Assembly (NCBI GenBank): GCA_035760965.1 | Contig: DASTRY010000054.1 | Coordinates: 38,068 to 102,067 of the forward strand | Source of the DNA: JADGHX01 sp035760965 | GTDB taxonomy: Bacteria; Pseudomonadota; Gammaproteobacteria; Steroidobacterales; Steroidobacteraceae | Length of the DNA stretch: 64,000 nucleotides | Direction of reading: 5' to 3' | Part shown: piece after piece, positions 1-7,915 of the stretch | Numbering within the stretch: the first letter of the stretch is position 1 | Layout of the letters: each line of letters starts with the position of its first letter | Translations under genes and position numbers: made by a program | The notes under the pieces: generated by a model | Database searches by the model: none | Told to the model about the DNA's origin: nothing | The model's input: the letters and a program-made list of their open reading frames with translations, nothing else

Positions 1-486
1 GATCGGCAGACCGCGAGTCTCGGCGGCCCTTTCCAGCTCGACCCGTACGGTCTCGGCGGTCGCCCCACTCAGCGGGGGCGTGAAGACCACGAGTGTGAAC
101 GGTCGCTCGCTATCCCACACGCTGCGGCCCGCTGCGGCGATGGCCTGTTCGAGCGCGCTGCCGTCGAAGCTGATGCGAGTATCGCCGTTGGCGACGCGCG
201 TGGAGCTCTGCACGTACTTCGCCGCATCCGCGACGATGGTGGAGAGCGCCGGGTCTGCGGCCGCTTCGCGCCGGCCGGTCGCACGCACGAGCACGCGTCG
301 CATGGCGTCCTGAACGACTGGGCCGCTCGCGTCGCCCTTCACGATGACATCGTAAAGACGCACGACGCGCCCGGCCCACGCCTGCGGCGCGAGCACCATA
401 AACGCGATCACGAGCCCTACGAAGGCGACGGAAAGGTGCCGGCCACGACAATCGGCAGGCGGCGGAGTACGGACGCTGTGGGACAT
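1..486 (-). CDS. DUF2066 domain-containing protein (partial, cut by window edge)
   Basis: Reading leftward from an ATG at 486, the frame stays open for 162 codons to the window edge, so the 3' part is missing. The N-terminus is a signal peptide (hydrophobic stretch near residues 20-34 ending in AWA). It is followed by VVRLYDVIVKGDASGP and a VLVRATGRREAAADPAL segment, which match the start of the DUF2066 family. Proteins of this family are exported, of unknown function, and commonly encoded next to purM in gammaproteobacteria; here the gene diverges from purM. I assign the family from the pattern and the neighbourhood. No function can be given. Confidence 0.75.
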   Translation of the reverse strand, partial: MSHSVRTPPPADCRGRHLSVAFVGLVIAFMVLAPQAWAGRVVRLYDVIVKGDASGPVVQDAMRRVLVRATGRREAAADPALSTIVADAAKYVQSSTRVANGDTRISFDGSALEQAIAAAGRSVWDSERPFTLVVFTPPLSGATAETVRVELERAAETRGLPI

Positions 487-535
487 GTCGGGATTCGTTG
501 GCTCCGGCGCGGGGACGTGGGCGCCGAGCGGCCTG

Positions 536-541
536 TACAAT
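536..541 (+). promoter_or_regulatory. Possible -10 element for purM (TACAAT)
   Basis: TACAAT matches the sigma70 -10 consensus at five of six positions and ends nine bases before the purM ATG at 551. No good -35 is visible at normal spacing. If used, transcription would begin within a few bases of the start codon, giving an almost leaderless mRNA. This fits the absence of a Shine-Dalgarno sequence before 551. Confidence 0.3.
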
Positions 542-550
542 ACCACACCT

Positions 551-1582
551 ATGAACAAGCTTTCCGGCGTGACCTATCGCGATGCCGGCGTCGACATCGA
601 CGCGGGCGATGAGCTCGTCGAGCGCATCAAGCCGCTCGTCAAACGTACGCAGCGGCCCGAAGTGCTCGCGGGCATCGGCGGTTTTGGCGCGCTGGTGGAG
701 CTCCCTGCCGGCTACAAGCGGCCCGTGCTCGTCTCGGGCACGGACGGTGTCGGCACGAAGCTACGGCTTGCCATCGAGACCGGCAAGCACGAGACGATCG
801 GCATCGATCTCGTCGCGATGTGCGCGAACGATGTGGTCGTGCAGGGCGCCGAGCCGCTCTTCTTCCTCGACTACTACGCGACGGGCAAGCTGCGCGTCGA
901 GGTCGCGGCGGCCGTGATTCGCGGCATCGCTGAAGGTTGCGCGCAGGCCGGCGCGGCGCTCGTCGGCGGCGAAACGGCGGAAATGCCGGGCATGTATCAC
1001 GGCGAGGACTACGACCTCGCAGGCTTCTGCGTCGGCGTCGTCGAGAAGGACCGGATCATCGATGGCACGCGCACGCAGGCGGGCGATGCGGTGATCGGTC
1101 TCGCCTCGTCCGGTGCGCATTCGAACGGGTACTCGCTCATCCGCAAGCTCGTCACGCTTTCGGGCGCGAATGCGTCGACCATTCTCGACGGCCGGCCCTT
1201 GTTCGAGCGTCTGCTGACACCGACACGCATCTACGTGAAATCGGCGCTGGAGCTCGCGCGCAACTTGCCCGTGCGCGGCTTTGCGCACATCACCGGCGGC
1301 GGGCTCACGGACAACATTCCGCGCGTGCTGCCGGACGGGCTCGAAGTCGTTCTCGATCGCGCGCGCTGGAATCGCGATCCGGTGTTCGAGTGGCTGCAGC
1401 GCACGGGCCGGATCGAGAGCGCGGAGATGTATCGCACGTTCAACTGCGGGATCGGCATGGTCGTGATCGTGCCCGCCGAGCACGCGGACGAAGCGATGCG
1501 CCTGCTCACCGCTCGCGGGGAGACCGCGAGCATCATCGGCGAAGTCCGGCGCGGCAGCGCGGGCGTCGTGATCGTCGAATGA
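551..1582 (+). CDS. purM: Phosphoribosylformylglycinamidine cyclo-ligase (AIR synthetase)
   Basis: PurM makes aminoimidazole ribonucleotide from formylglycinamidine ribonucleotide with ATP, the fifth step of purine synthesis. The 343-residue product has the family's usual length. It starts MNKLSGVTYRDAGVDIDAGD and carries the conserved GTDGVGTKLRLA segment, the DLVAMCANDVVVQGAEPLFF motif, GGETAEMPGMY and the C-terminal HITGGGLTDNIPR. An upstream in-frame ATG at 485 would add 22 residues unlike the family and would overlap the divergent gene, so 551 is preferred, although no Shine-Dalgarno precedes it. purN follows 13 bases later. Confidence 0.96.
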   Translation: MNKLSGVTYRDAGVDIDAGDELVERIKPLVKRTQRPEVLAGIGGFGALVELPAGYKRPVLVSGTDGVGTKLRLAIETGKHETIGIDLVAMCANDVVVQGAEPLFFLDYYATGKLRVEVAAAVIRGIAEGCAQAGAALVGGETAEMPGMYHGEDYDLAGFCVGVVEKDRIIDGTRTQAGDAVIGLASSGAHSNGYSLIRKLVTLSGANASTILDGRPLFERLLTPTRIYVKSALELARNLPVRGFAHITGGGLTDNIPRVLPDGLEVVLDRARWNRDPVFEWLQRTGRIESAEMYRTFNCGIGMVVIVPAEHADEAMRLLTARGETASIIGEVRRGSAGVVIVE

Positions 1583-1595
1583 CGCTGCCGTCGAT

Positions 1596-2297
1596 GTGCT
1601 CCCGGACTTCCTCGGTCCGACACCTGTGCGCTTCGATCGACGTCCTCTAGACCCGCCCTTGCGGCTCGGCGTGCTCATCTCGGGGCGCGGCTCGAACATG
1701 CAGGCGGTTGCGCGCGCATGTCGTGAGAAGCGCATCAACGCGGAGGTCGTCGTGGTGATCGCGGATCGCGAGGACGCAGGCGGGCTCGCTATCGCGCGGG
1801 AGCTGGGTCTGAAGACCACCGTCGTTGCATGGAAGCAGTTCGCCGATCGCGGGGACTTCGAGCGCGCGCTGGCGCAAGTGCTCGATGAGCATCGCGTGGA
1901 GATCGTGGTGCTCGCGGGCTTCATGCGCATCCTCTCGCCGCAGTTCGCGGAGGCGTACGCCGGTCGGCTCATCAACATTCATCCGGCGCTGCTGCCGAAG
2001 TATCGCGGCCTGAATACGCATCGCCGCTGTCTCGATGCGGGCGATACCGAGCACGGCGCCAGCGTGCACTTCGCCACGGCGGAACTCGACGGCGGGCCGG
2101 TCATTCTCCAATCGAGGCTCGATGTGCGACCTGAGGAGACGGAACAAGAGCTGGCGGCGCGCGTGCTCGCGACCGAGCATGTCATCCTGCCGCGGGTGCT
2201 CGGCTGGCTTGCGGACGGCCGGCTCGTGTGGCGCGAGGGGCGCGGATGGCTCGACGGCAAGCCGCTCGATGCGCCCATCGTGGAGCGCTTTCATTGA
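1596..2297 (+). CDS. purN: Phosphoribosylglycinamide formyltransferase
   Basis: PurN transfers a formyl group from 10-formyltetrahydrofolate to GAR, the third step of purine synthesis. The phosphate-binding LISGRGSNMQ, the catalytic Asn/His pair in INIHPALLPKYRGL and the catalytic Asp in ELDGGPVILQ are all visible. The start is uncertain: GTG at 1596 gives 233 residues, with about 20 non-homologous residues before the first beta strand. GTG at 1626, or TTG at 1659 giving MRLGVLISG, would fit the family length better. It is probably cotranscribed with purM, and its stop codon overlaps the TTG start of the next gene. Confidence 0.94.
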   Translation: MLPDFLGPTPVRFDRRPLDPPLRLGVLISGRGSNMQAVARACREKRINAEVVVVIADREDAGGLAIARELGLKTTVVAWKQFADRGDFERALAQVLDEHRVEIVVLAGFMRILSPQFAEAYAGRLINIHPALLPKYRGLNTHRRCLDAGDTEHGASVHFATAELDGGPVILQSRLDVRPEETEQELAARVLATEHVILPRVLGWLADGRLVWREGRGWLDGKPLDAPIVERFH

Positions 2298-3058
2298 GCC
2301 CGCGCGCGCGTAGTGCGGCGTCGCTCGTGATCCTTGCCGTGTGCGCGTGGCCTGCGGCCGCACACGCGGCGGAGTGTCCGCAGCCTTTCAAGGTGACGTT
2401 CGCCGTGGAGTGGCACGGCATGAACGCCGGCACGTCCATCCTCGAGCTCGTGCGGCAGGGTCCGGACGAGTGGACTTACAAGTCGAGCAACACGGCGCGC
2501 GGGCTGTTTCGGCTCGCGCTGCCCGACACGATCACGCAGGTGAGTCACTTCAAGATCGCGGATGGCCAGGTCATGCCGCTGACCTACGTCGGCGAGGACG
2601 GCTCTTCGGACACCCGTCGCGACGTCTCGCTGCACTTCGACTGGGAGGCCAAGCGGGTGACGGGCACGGCGGAGAACAGGCCGGTCGATCAGCCGATCAC
2701 GCCCGGTGTGCAAGATAGCTTGTCGGTGCAGGTGGCCCTCATGTGTGCCCTCGCACGCGGCGATGTGCCGGCGAGCTTCCGCCTCATCGACAAGGACGAG
2801 GTGAAGGAATACCAGTACACGCGCGAGGGCGAGGCGAAGCTCGATACCGCAGTCGGCAAGCTCGACACGGTGATCTTCCGCAGCCAAAAGGCCGGCTCGA
2901 GCCGCTACACGCGCCTGTGGATCGCTCCGAGTCTCGGTTATCTGCCGGTGCGCGCAGAGCAGGCGAAGCGCGACAAACGAGAGCTGCAGCTCACGATTCG
3001 CGCCGTCACGCCACCCCAGGGCGCCGCGGCGCCGACTGCGAGCGGCGCGTCGCGCTGA
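2294..3058 (+). CDS. DUF3108 domain-containing exported protein
   Basis: This 254-residue protein starts with a signal peptide (SLVILAVCAWPAAAHAA) and continues as a DUF3108 domain, shown by FKVTFAVEWHGMNAG near the start, WTYKSSNTARGLFR, and RSSRYT-like and LPVRAEQAKRDKRELQL segments near the end. Members are periplasmic beta-rich proteins of unknown role, often found behind purN in this bacterial group. TTG at 2294 overlaps the purN stop and places the signal peptide directly at the N-terminus. An ATG at 2228 inside purN is in frame but would put 22 charged residues in front. Confidence 0.8.
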   Translation: MSPRARSAASLVILAVCAWPAAAHAAECPQPFKVTFAVEWHGMNAGTSILELVRQGPDEWTYKSSNTARGLFRLALPDTITQVSHFKIADGQVMPLTYVGEDGSSDTRRDVSLHFDWEAKRVTGTAENRPVDQPITPGVQDSLSVQVALMCALARGDVPASFRLIDKDEVKEYQYTREGEAKLDTAVGKLDTVIFRSQKAGSSRYTRLWIAPSLGYLPVRAEQAKRDKRELQLTIRAVTPPQGAAAPTASGASR

Positions 3059-3068
3059 GTCGGCGCGC

Positions 3069-3677
3069 TCAGTTCAGAGGGTCTCGCTCCTCCAAACGCA
3101 CGGCCAGTTGCGCCACACGGCGCCCGAGAGCGTGCGCCAGCGACTTCTCCTCCTCGCTCAGCATCGTCGAATCGGATACTCCGGCATGATGGGATGCGCC
3201 ATAAGGCGTGCCGCCGGCACGCGTCGAGGAGAGCGCGCGTTCCGTGTACGGCAGACCGACGAGCACCATGCCGTGATGCAGGAGCGGCAGCATCATCGAG
3301 AGTAAGGTGGCCTCCTGGCCACCGTGAAGCGTCTGCGTGGACGTGAACACGCCTGCCGGCTTGCCGGCGAGCGCGCCGGAGACCCATAGGCTCGACGTGT
3401 TGTCGAGGAAATACTTCAGCGGCGCGGCCATGTTCCCGAAGCGGGTGGGGCTACCCATCACCAGCCCGGCGGCGGACCGCAAGTCCTCGAGCGTGGCATA
3501 CGGAGCGCCGCTGTCCGGCACCGGCCGCGGCGGCCCTTCGCTCACGGCGCTCACCGGCGGCACCGTGCGTAGCTTCGCGGCGGCGCCATGCACGCTCTCC
3601 ACGCCGCGACACACGTGTCGCGCCAACTCGGCGGTCGAGCCGTTGCGCGAGTAGTAGAGAACCAGAATCTCCGGCAT
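3069..3677 (-). CDS. wrbA: WrbA-family NAD(P)H:quinone oxidoreductase
   Basis: The 202-residue flavodoxin-fold protein should bind FMN and reduce quinones with two electrons. The N-terminal phosphate loop YYSRNGSTAELA, the SPTRFGNMAAPLKYFLD motif, TSTQTLHGGQEATLL and GGTPYGASHHAG are the WrbA landmarks in the right order. The start is the ATG at 3677, giving MPEILVLYYS. It is the last gene of the leftward accessory cluster, 97 bases after the ketosynthase stop, and is convergent with the DUF3108 gene (10 bases apart). Whether it takes part in the cluster's chemistry or is a bystander cannot be told. Confidence 0.88.
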   Translation of the reverse strand: MPEILVLYYSRNGSTAELARHVCRGVESVHGAAAKLRTVPPVSAVSEGPPRPVPDSGAPYATLEDLRSAAGLVMGSPTRFGNMAAPLKYFLDNTSSLWVSGALAGKPAGVFTSTQTLHGGQEATLLSMMLPLLHHGMVLVGLPYTERALSSTRAGGTPYGASHHAGVSDSTMLSEEEKSLAHALGRRVAQLAVRLEERDPLN

Positions 3678-3774
3678 GAAGAAGACCTCGAGCCCCATGT
3701 CGTAGGACTGCAGCTGCGACACTAACGCGGCCGGCGAGCGCACGTCGAGCGTGAGGCGTGGAATCACGAAGCGG

Positions 3775-5004
3775 TCAGTCGACCCGGGCGGCCACGAGTA
3801 CCGCATTGCTGCCTCCGAATGCGAACGAGTTGGACATGACGCGCCGGACCTCGACGTCCGGGCGCGGCGCGTTGGCGACGAAGTCGAGGTCGCACTCCGC
3901 ATCGCGCTGCCGCAGGTGCATGGTCGCCGGCAGCAATCGCTCGCGCAGCGCCACGATGCATACCGCGAGCTCGAGCGCTCCCGCCGCCCCGAGCAGGTGG
4001 CCATGGACCGACTTCGTCGAGCTGACTGGGAGCGCGTCGGCGTACTTGCCGAAGGCCTCACGGATCGCGCGTGTCTCGGTGATGTCGCCTGCACGAGTCG
4101 CTGTGCCGTGCGCGTTGAGATAGTCGATGGACTCGGGTGCAAGCTGCGCATCCGCCAGCGCGCCGGCCATCGCGGAGGCCTGGCCTTCGAGCGCCGGAAT
4201 GCAGATGTGAGTGGCGTCCGCGTTGGCCGCGTAGCCGAGCAGCTCGCACAGAATGGGCGCGCCGCGCTGGACGGCATCTTCCAGCCGTTCGAGCACCAGC
4301 ATGGCGGCCCCTTCGCCTAACACGATCCCGGTGCGATCGCGCGAGAACGGGCGACAACTCTCTTCCGGCGCGTTGTGGTCCACGGTGGCGAGCATGCGCA
4401 TCGCTTGCCACGAGCGGACCACACCCGTCGTCACGCACGCTTCGGCGCCTCCTGCGAGCGCGCACGCCAGTCGCCCCGCACGAATCGCGTGGAACGCCTC
4501 GCCGATAGCGATGGCCGAAGACGCACACGCTACGGAGTACGTCATGTTCGGGCCTTGAATCCCGAAGCGCATGGCCAGGTGTGCCGCCGGCGCGTTGGCC
4601 ATGGCGCAAACGATGGTGAGCGGCTTCGGCGGCGCGCCGTGATACCAGATGTCCCGGTACGCATCTTCCAGGCTGTGCACGCCGCCGAGCGCCGTACCGA
4701 TGTAGACAGCCGCCGACCGGCACCGCCCCGGGTCCTTATCGAGACCGCTTTCCTCCAGCGCTTGCTGTGCGGCCAGAACAGCAAAGCGCGTGACGGGATC
4801 GAACAGCGCGCGCTCCGTCGCGGCCAGCTCGAAATCGGTGGCCTCGAGCGAGGGACATGCGGCAGCGGTCGCGCGGTGCCGCGTGCCCGGCGCGGCGAGC
4901 CGCACGCCCGACTGCCCTGCGCGCAGTGCCTTCGCGAGATCGGCAAAAGAGTTGCCGAGCGCGCTGACGACTCCACAACCCGTAACGGCGACCCGGTGAG
5001 TCAT
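3775..5004 (-). CDS. Beta-ketoacyl-ACP synthase, FabF type (accessory)
   Basis: A 409-residue thiolase-fold condensing enzyme. The catalytic triad is intact: the nucleophilic Cys in SVACASSAIAIG, one His in LNAHGTATRAGD and the second in STKSVHGHLLGAAGA. Such enzymes extend an acyl-ACP by two carbons with malonyl-ACP. It sits in a leftward run with its own ACP (4-base overlap) and two acyltransferase-like genes, and no ketoreductase or dehydratase is nearby. It is therefore probably a dedicated extra ketosynthase rather than the housekeeping FabF. I infer that it builds or loads a special acyl chain for the peptide cluster. Confidence 0.88.
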   Translation of the reverse strand: MTHRVAVTGCGVVSALGNSFADLAKALRAGQSGVRLAAPGTRHRATAAACPSLEATDFELAATERALFDPVTRFAVLAAQQALEESGLDKDPGRCRSAAVYIGTALGGVHSLEDAYRDIWYHGAPPKPLTIVCAMANAPAAHLAMRFGIQGPNMTYSVACASSAIAIGEAFHAIRAGRLACALAGGAEACVTTGVVRSWQAMRMLATVDHNAPEESCRPFSRDRTGIVLGEGAAMLVLERLEDAVQRGAPILCELLGYAANADATHICIPALEGQASAMAGALADAQLAPESIDYLNAHGTATRAGDITETRAIREAFGKYADALPVSSTKSVHGHLLGAAGALELAVCIVALRERLLPATMHLRQRDAECDLDFVANAPRPDVEVRRVMSNSFAFGGSNAVLVAARVD

Positions 5005-5264
5005 GCCAGCGCTTCCTCGAGTGCGTGCGATTTGCGCGTGACCAGCCGGTCCACGACCGTCGCGAGATCATGCAACGACCGGATCTCGGCGAGATCCTCG
5101 GGCGCGATCGTGATGCCGAAGCAGGCCTCGAGCGAGGTGATCAGATCGAGGGTTGCAAGCGAGTCGATGCCCGCTTCCGCGAAGGTGCGTGCGCGCAGCA
5201 CCGTCTCCATCGAAATCTCGAGCCGTTCGGCCGCGAGGCGTTGAATCGTCGTGAGTGTATCCAT
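5001..5264 (-). CDS. Acyl carrier protein (dedicated)
   Basis: An 87-residue acidic helical protein. The phosphopantetheine attachment serine lies in the motif AGIDSLATLDLI near residue 35, close to the canonical DSL. It overlaps the following ketosynthase gene by four bases (ATGA), which implies translational coupling and a KS-ACP pair. GGAGAG lies before the ATG at 5264. It should carry acyl thioesters between the ketosynthase and the acyltransferases of the cluster. The C-terminus is longer than in the housekeeping ACP. Confidence 0.9.
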   Translation of the reverse strand: MDTLTTIQRLAAERLEISMETVLRARTFAEAGIDSLATLDLITSLEACFGITIAPEDLAEIRSLHDLATVVDRLVTRKSHALEEALA

Positions 5265-5324
5265 GGCAACTCTCCGCGCGCTCCGGCGCGGCCTCCCTGG
5301 TGATGGTGGTGTCCTAGCGAATCG

Positions 5325-6302
5325 TCATCTGACCAGCATTTCGAGCTCCGGCACGTCCTGCAGGAGGTGAGGCGAGGCCTCGCACTTGTCCCGCAGCAGG
5401 CGCAGAGGCGCGTCGTCGTCCAAGCGACCGGGCGGGGCGACGCCGGTCGAGACGCGCGGAAAAGTTTCCCAGTTGTACCAATGCTCCGGTGCGCGGCGGA
5501 TTTCGCGCTCGAAGCTCGTGAACACGGCGCGGCTCAGAAGGAAGACCGCCTGCGCCTCGTCGAGATTCGCAAAGCGCGATGGATCGATCGGGCGCCCGAT
5601 CGTGACGTGTACGCCGAGCTGGCGCGCGGGCGCGGCCACCACCGGCACGACCCAGGCGTTCGTTCGCAGAGCGAAAAACGCAGTGCCCGGCGCGACCCGC
5701 AACATGCGCCCGAAAAACGGCAGTGCGAGTGTCGAGGTCATCTCGTCGAACGCATCCGGCATCATCACGAGGAATTCGTTACGGCCCAATGCCCGGCTGG
5801 CCGCGAGCGTCCCGGGCAAGCCATCGAGCAGCGTCGTCGCATCGATGCCGCCGCGCTCGAACAGCAATGCGATCTGCGGGGCGAGTGCGCGCGTGTCGTA
5901 GAACAGGTTCAGCGCCCGGCGGCCGCTCAGGCGATTCGCAGCCGCGACGAAGCCGAGCGGCGCGGGGCCATAGTGAGGCGCTGCGAGAATGACGGGCCGC
6001 GCACCGTTGAATACGTGCTGCGCATACGCCGCGCCCTCGTAAGTGACGCGATCCTCCAGAAAGGTACGGAGCTGCGGCCGCGTGAGCCGCAGTGCATAGC
6101 GGATGAGAAGCGCGCACCGCCAGCGCGATGCGAGCACCGCACGCGCGAAGTAGGGGCCGCTCGGCGCATCGCGCACACCGCTGAGGGCGCGGCAGGTGCG
6201 CCACCCTTTGTGGAACCGCTTCGGCACGAAGGGCACGACCGTCGCCATCGCAACGTCGACCGCGCCATACGCTTCGGCGATCAGTCTCGCAGCAATGCCC
6301 AT
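5325..6302 (-). CDS. LpxL/HtrB-type lysophospholipid acyltransferase-like protein
   Basis: This 325-residue protein has the pattern of the lipid A late-acyltransferase family: PVILAAPHYGPAPLG, RNEFLVMMPDAFDEMTSTLALPFFG, then WVVPVVAAPARQLGVHVTIG. Family members transfer acyl chains from acyl-ACP to an acceptor at the inner membrane. The HX4(D/E) motif is not canonical: after the His of APHYGPAP the acid position is Pro, so the catalytic dyad may be incomplete or rearranged. The start overlaps the preceding hydrolase gene by 22 bases, which points to one operon. The acceptor is unknown; the cluster peptide is one inferred possibility. Confidence 0.75.
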   Translation of the reverse strand: MGIAARLIAEAYGAVDVAMATVVPFVPKRFHKGWRTCRALSGVRDAPSGPYFARAVLASRWRCALLIRYALRLTRPQLRTFLEDRVTYEGAAYAQHVFNGARPVILAAPHYGPAPLGFVAAANRLSGRRALNLFYDTRALAPQIALLFERGGIDATTLLDGLPGTLAASRALGRNEFLVMMPDAFDEMTSTLALPFFGRMLRVAPGTAFFALRTNAWVVPVVAAPARQLGVHVTIGRPIDPSRFANLDEAQAVFLLSRAVFTSFEREIRRAPEHWYNWETFPRVSTGVAPPGRLDDDAPLRLLRDKCEASPHLLQDVPELEMLVR

Positions 6303-7153
6303 TGCGGCTCCTGCAGGGTTTCGAGAAATTGACGGAACACGGGTGCGAACGCTTTCGAGTGGTTGATCTCGCCGTGCGCAGCGCGCTTGAACACGACGAG
6401 TGAGGTACTGACGCCATTGCGGACGAGCTTCCTGAAGATCTCGCGCGAGAGCGACTCGGGTGCGCGCCGATCCGCGCGGCTGCCGAGCACCAACACCAGC
6501 CCGCGAAATCTCGCGAGCGCGGCGGGCGCATCCACGTCGGCAAGCTCCCGCTCGACGCGCGGACGCACGAGCGGCTTCAGGTACCAGGGGATGCGGCTCC
6601 GCGCCCAGCTCGTCGCGTTTGCTGCAGTGGCTTCGAGCACCAGACCGTCGGCGGCTCGCTCGCGCGCCACCCGAGCGGCGACGAGCCCGCCGAGCGAGAA
6701 GCCGTACAGCACACGCTTCTTCCCAGCGGATGTCTGCAGTGTATCGACGTAGTCGTACACGGCGAGCGCTGTCTCGATGAGTGCGGCCGGAGTCGGCGAG
6801 CCGCTGGAATCGCCGTAGCCGGGATAGTCGAAGAGCACGACGTCCGCGCCGAGTGCGAGCGACTCCAACGCCTCCGCGCCATCGATGGAACGATGGAAGC
6901 TGTCGCCGCCGCAGAAGATCACCACGGAGCGACTTGCCGGATGATGTGCGTGAGTGATGCCGATGGCTCGGTTCCCGCGATGAATGACGAGGTCCTGCAC
7001 GGCGTAGCCGCGCGGCAGCACAGCCGTGCGGGGCGCGCGGTCTCGCGACATGAAGTTGGCGAGGCGCACATCGGCGGTCATGCATCCGCTCTGCGCCAAG
7101 CACATCGCGATCAGCGCGAGCAACACGATGAACGATGTCATTGGAGAACCCAT
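6281..7153 (-). CDS. Alpha/beta-hydrolase lipoprotein
   Basis: About 290 residues. The N-terminal hydrophobic segment ends in LAQSGC, a plausible lipobox, so the protein is probably exported and lipid-anchored. The body is an alpha/beta-hydrolase: VVIFCGGDSFHRS for the oxyanion region, DYPGYGDSSG, the nucleophile elbow YGFSLGGLVAARV, an acidic residue region at LVLGSRADRRAPE and the late His in RAAHGEINH. It resembles periplasmic serine hydrolases or thioesterases of unknown substrate. ATG codons at 7153 and 7141 and a GTG at 7162 are all possible starts. It lies between two LpxL-like genes with overlaps, so a role in removing or transferring acyl groups is an inference. Confidence 0.78.
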   Translation of the reverse strand: MGSPMTSFIVLLALIAMCLAQSGCMTADVRLANFMSRDRAPRTAVLPRGYAVQDLVIHRGNRAIGITHAHHPASRSVVIFCGGDSFHRSIDGAEALESLALGADVVLFDYPGYGDSSGSPTPAALIETALAVYDYVDTLQTSAGKKRVLYGFSLGGLVAARVARERAADGLVLEATAANATSWARSRIPWYLKPLVRPRVERELADVDAPAALARFRGLVLVLGSRADRRAPESLSREIFRKLVRNGVSTSLVVFKRAAHGEINHSKAFAPVFRQFLETLQEPQWALLRD

Positions 7154-7165
7154 GATCCGCACGGC

Positions 7166-7915
7166 TCAGGGTGTCGCACAGCGCGCGATCAGCTTCTGCC
7201 GCGCGACCACGGCATCGAGTGCCGTTTCGGTGCGCAGGCGATCGCAGTAGCGCGATTGCAAGTGCATGCGCAGCAGACACTCGATGTCCTTGAGCTCTTC
7301 GCGCAGGCGCAGCCAGCGCGCGGGCTCCGACATGAGCCGCATGCAGTCCTGCGCCAGCCAATCCGCGGCGGGGCGCGCAAGGTCCTGCTCGAGGAACATG
7401 AGCAGACGGCGCAAGAGCCCCGGCAGCGACAAGACGCGACCATCCGATGTGAACAGCTCGGCATAGTGGACTTCGTGGAGCGCGAAACCGCCGTTGCGGG
7501 AGGTGCTCGCGAGCGCATACACGGGCGGACGGTGACGCGCGACGAGCAGCGCTTCGAACGAGGAGAACGCATACCGGCTGCCGAGAAACGGAATGATCAG
7601 CGACGACGCACCGATCCCGACCTGCTGATCCGGGAACGAGATGACACTTCTCGGCAGCACGCTCTGGCCCGCGAACGCCTTCACGATGTCGGCCGGCGCT
7701 CGCACATGCGGCGCGAGGCGCAGCCCGGCGTGCGACGAGATCGGGCCGCCGGCGACGTAGCACGGGCGCCGCCTGCACACCGCGCGCGCGAGCGCGAAGG
7801 CGCCGAGCGTGCTGGGCGCGATGATCAGCGCGTGGGCGTGCTCGTTCTCCAGCAGGGCCAGTCCCTGCTGAATCGAGCGCGTGTGAGCGATGTAGCGGCC
7901 GAGTTTAGCGATCAT
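7166..7915 (-). CDS. Diverged LpxL-fold protein of the peptide cluster
   Basis: A 249-residue protein that I recognise only by pattern. The segment VISFPDQQVGIGASSLIIPFLGSRYAFS, followed by an ALLVARHRPPVYALA strand, parallels the PDxxxxxxxxxLPFFG / WVVPVVA region of the acyltransferase encoded at 5325-6302. The position where that family has its HX4(D/E) dyad reads APSTLGAFAL, with no His at all. It may therefore be a non-catalytic partner or have changed chemistry. The C-terminal third is rich in Leu and Arg and looks helical. The start at 7915 overlaps the M50 protease gene by 11 bases. The function is unknown. Confidence 0.6.
   Translation of the reverse strand: MIAKLGRYIAHTRSIQQGLALLENEHAHALIIAPSTLGAFALARAVCRRRPCYVAGGPISSHAGLRLAPHVRAPADIVKAFAGQSVLPRSVISFPDQQVGIGASSLIIPFLGSRYAFSSFEALLVARHRPPVYALASTSRNGGFALHEVHYAELFTSDGRVLSLPGLLRRLLMFLEQDLARPAADWLAQDCMRLMSEPARWLRLREELKDIECLLRMHLQSRYCDRLRTETALDAVVARQKLIARCATP

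Noticed and set aside
3775..5264. Housekeeping fabF-acpP pair
   Set aside because: The usual fabH-fabD-fabG neighbours are missing, the ACP sequence is diverged, and the genes are embedded in an accessory operon.
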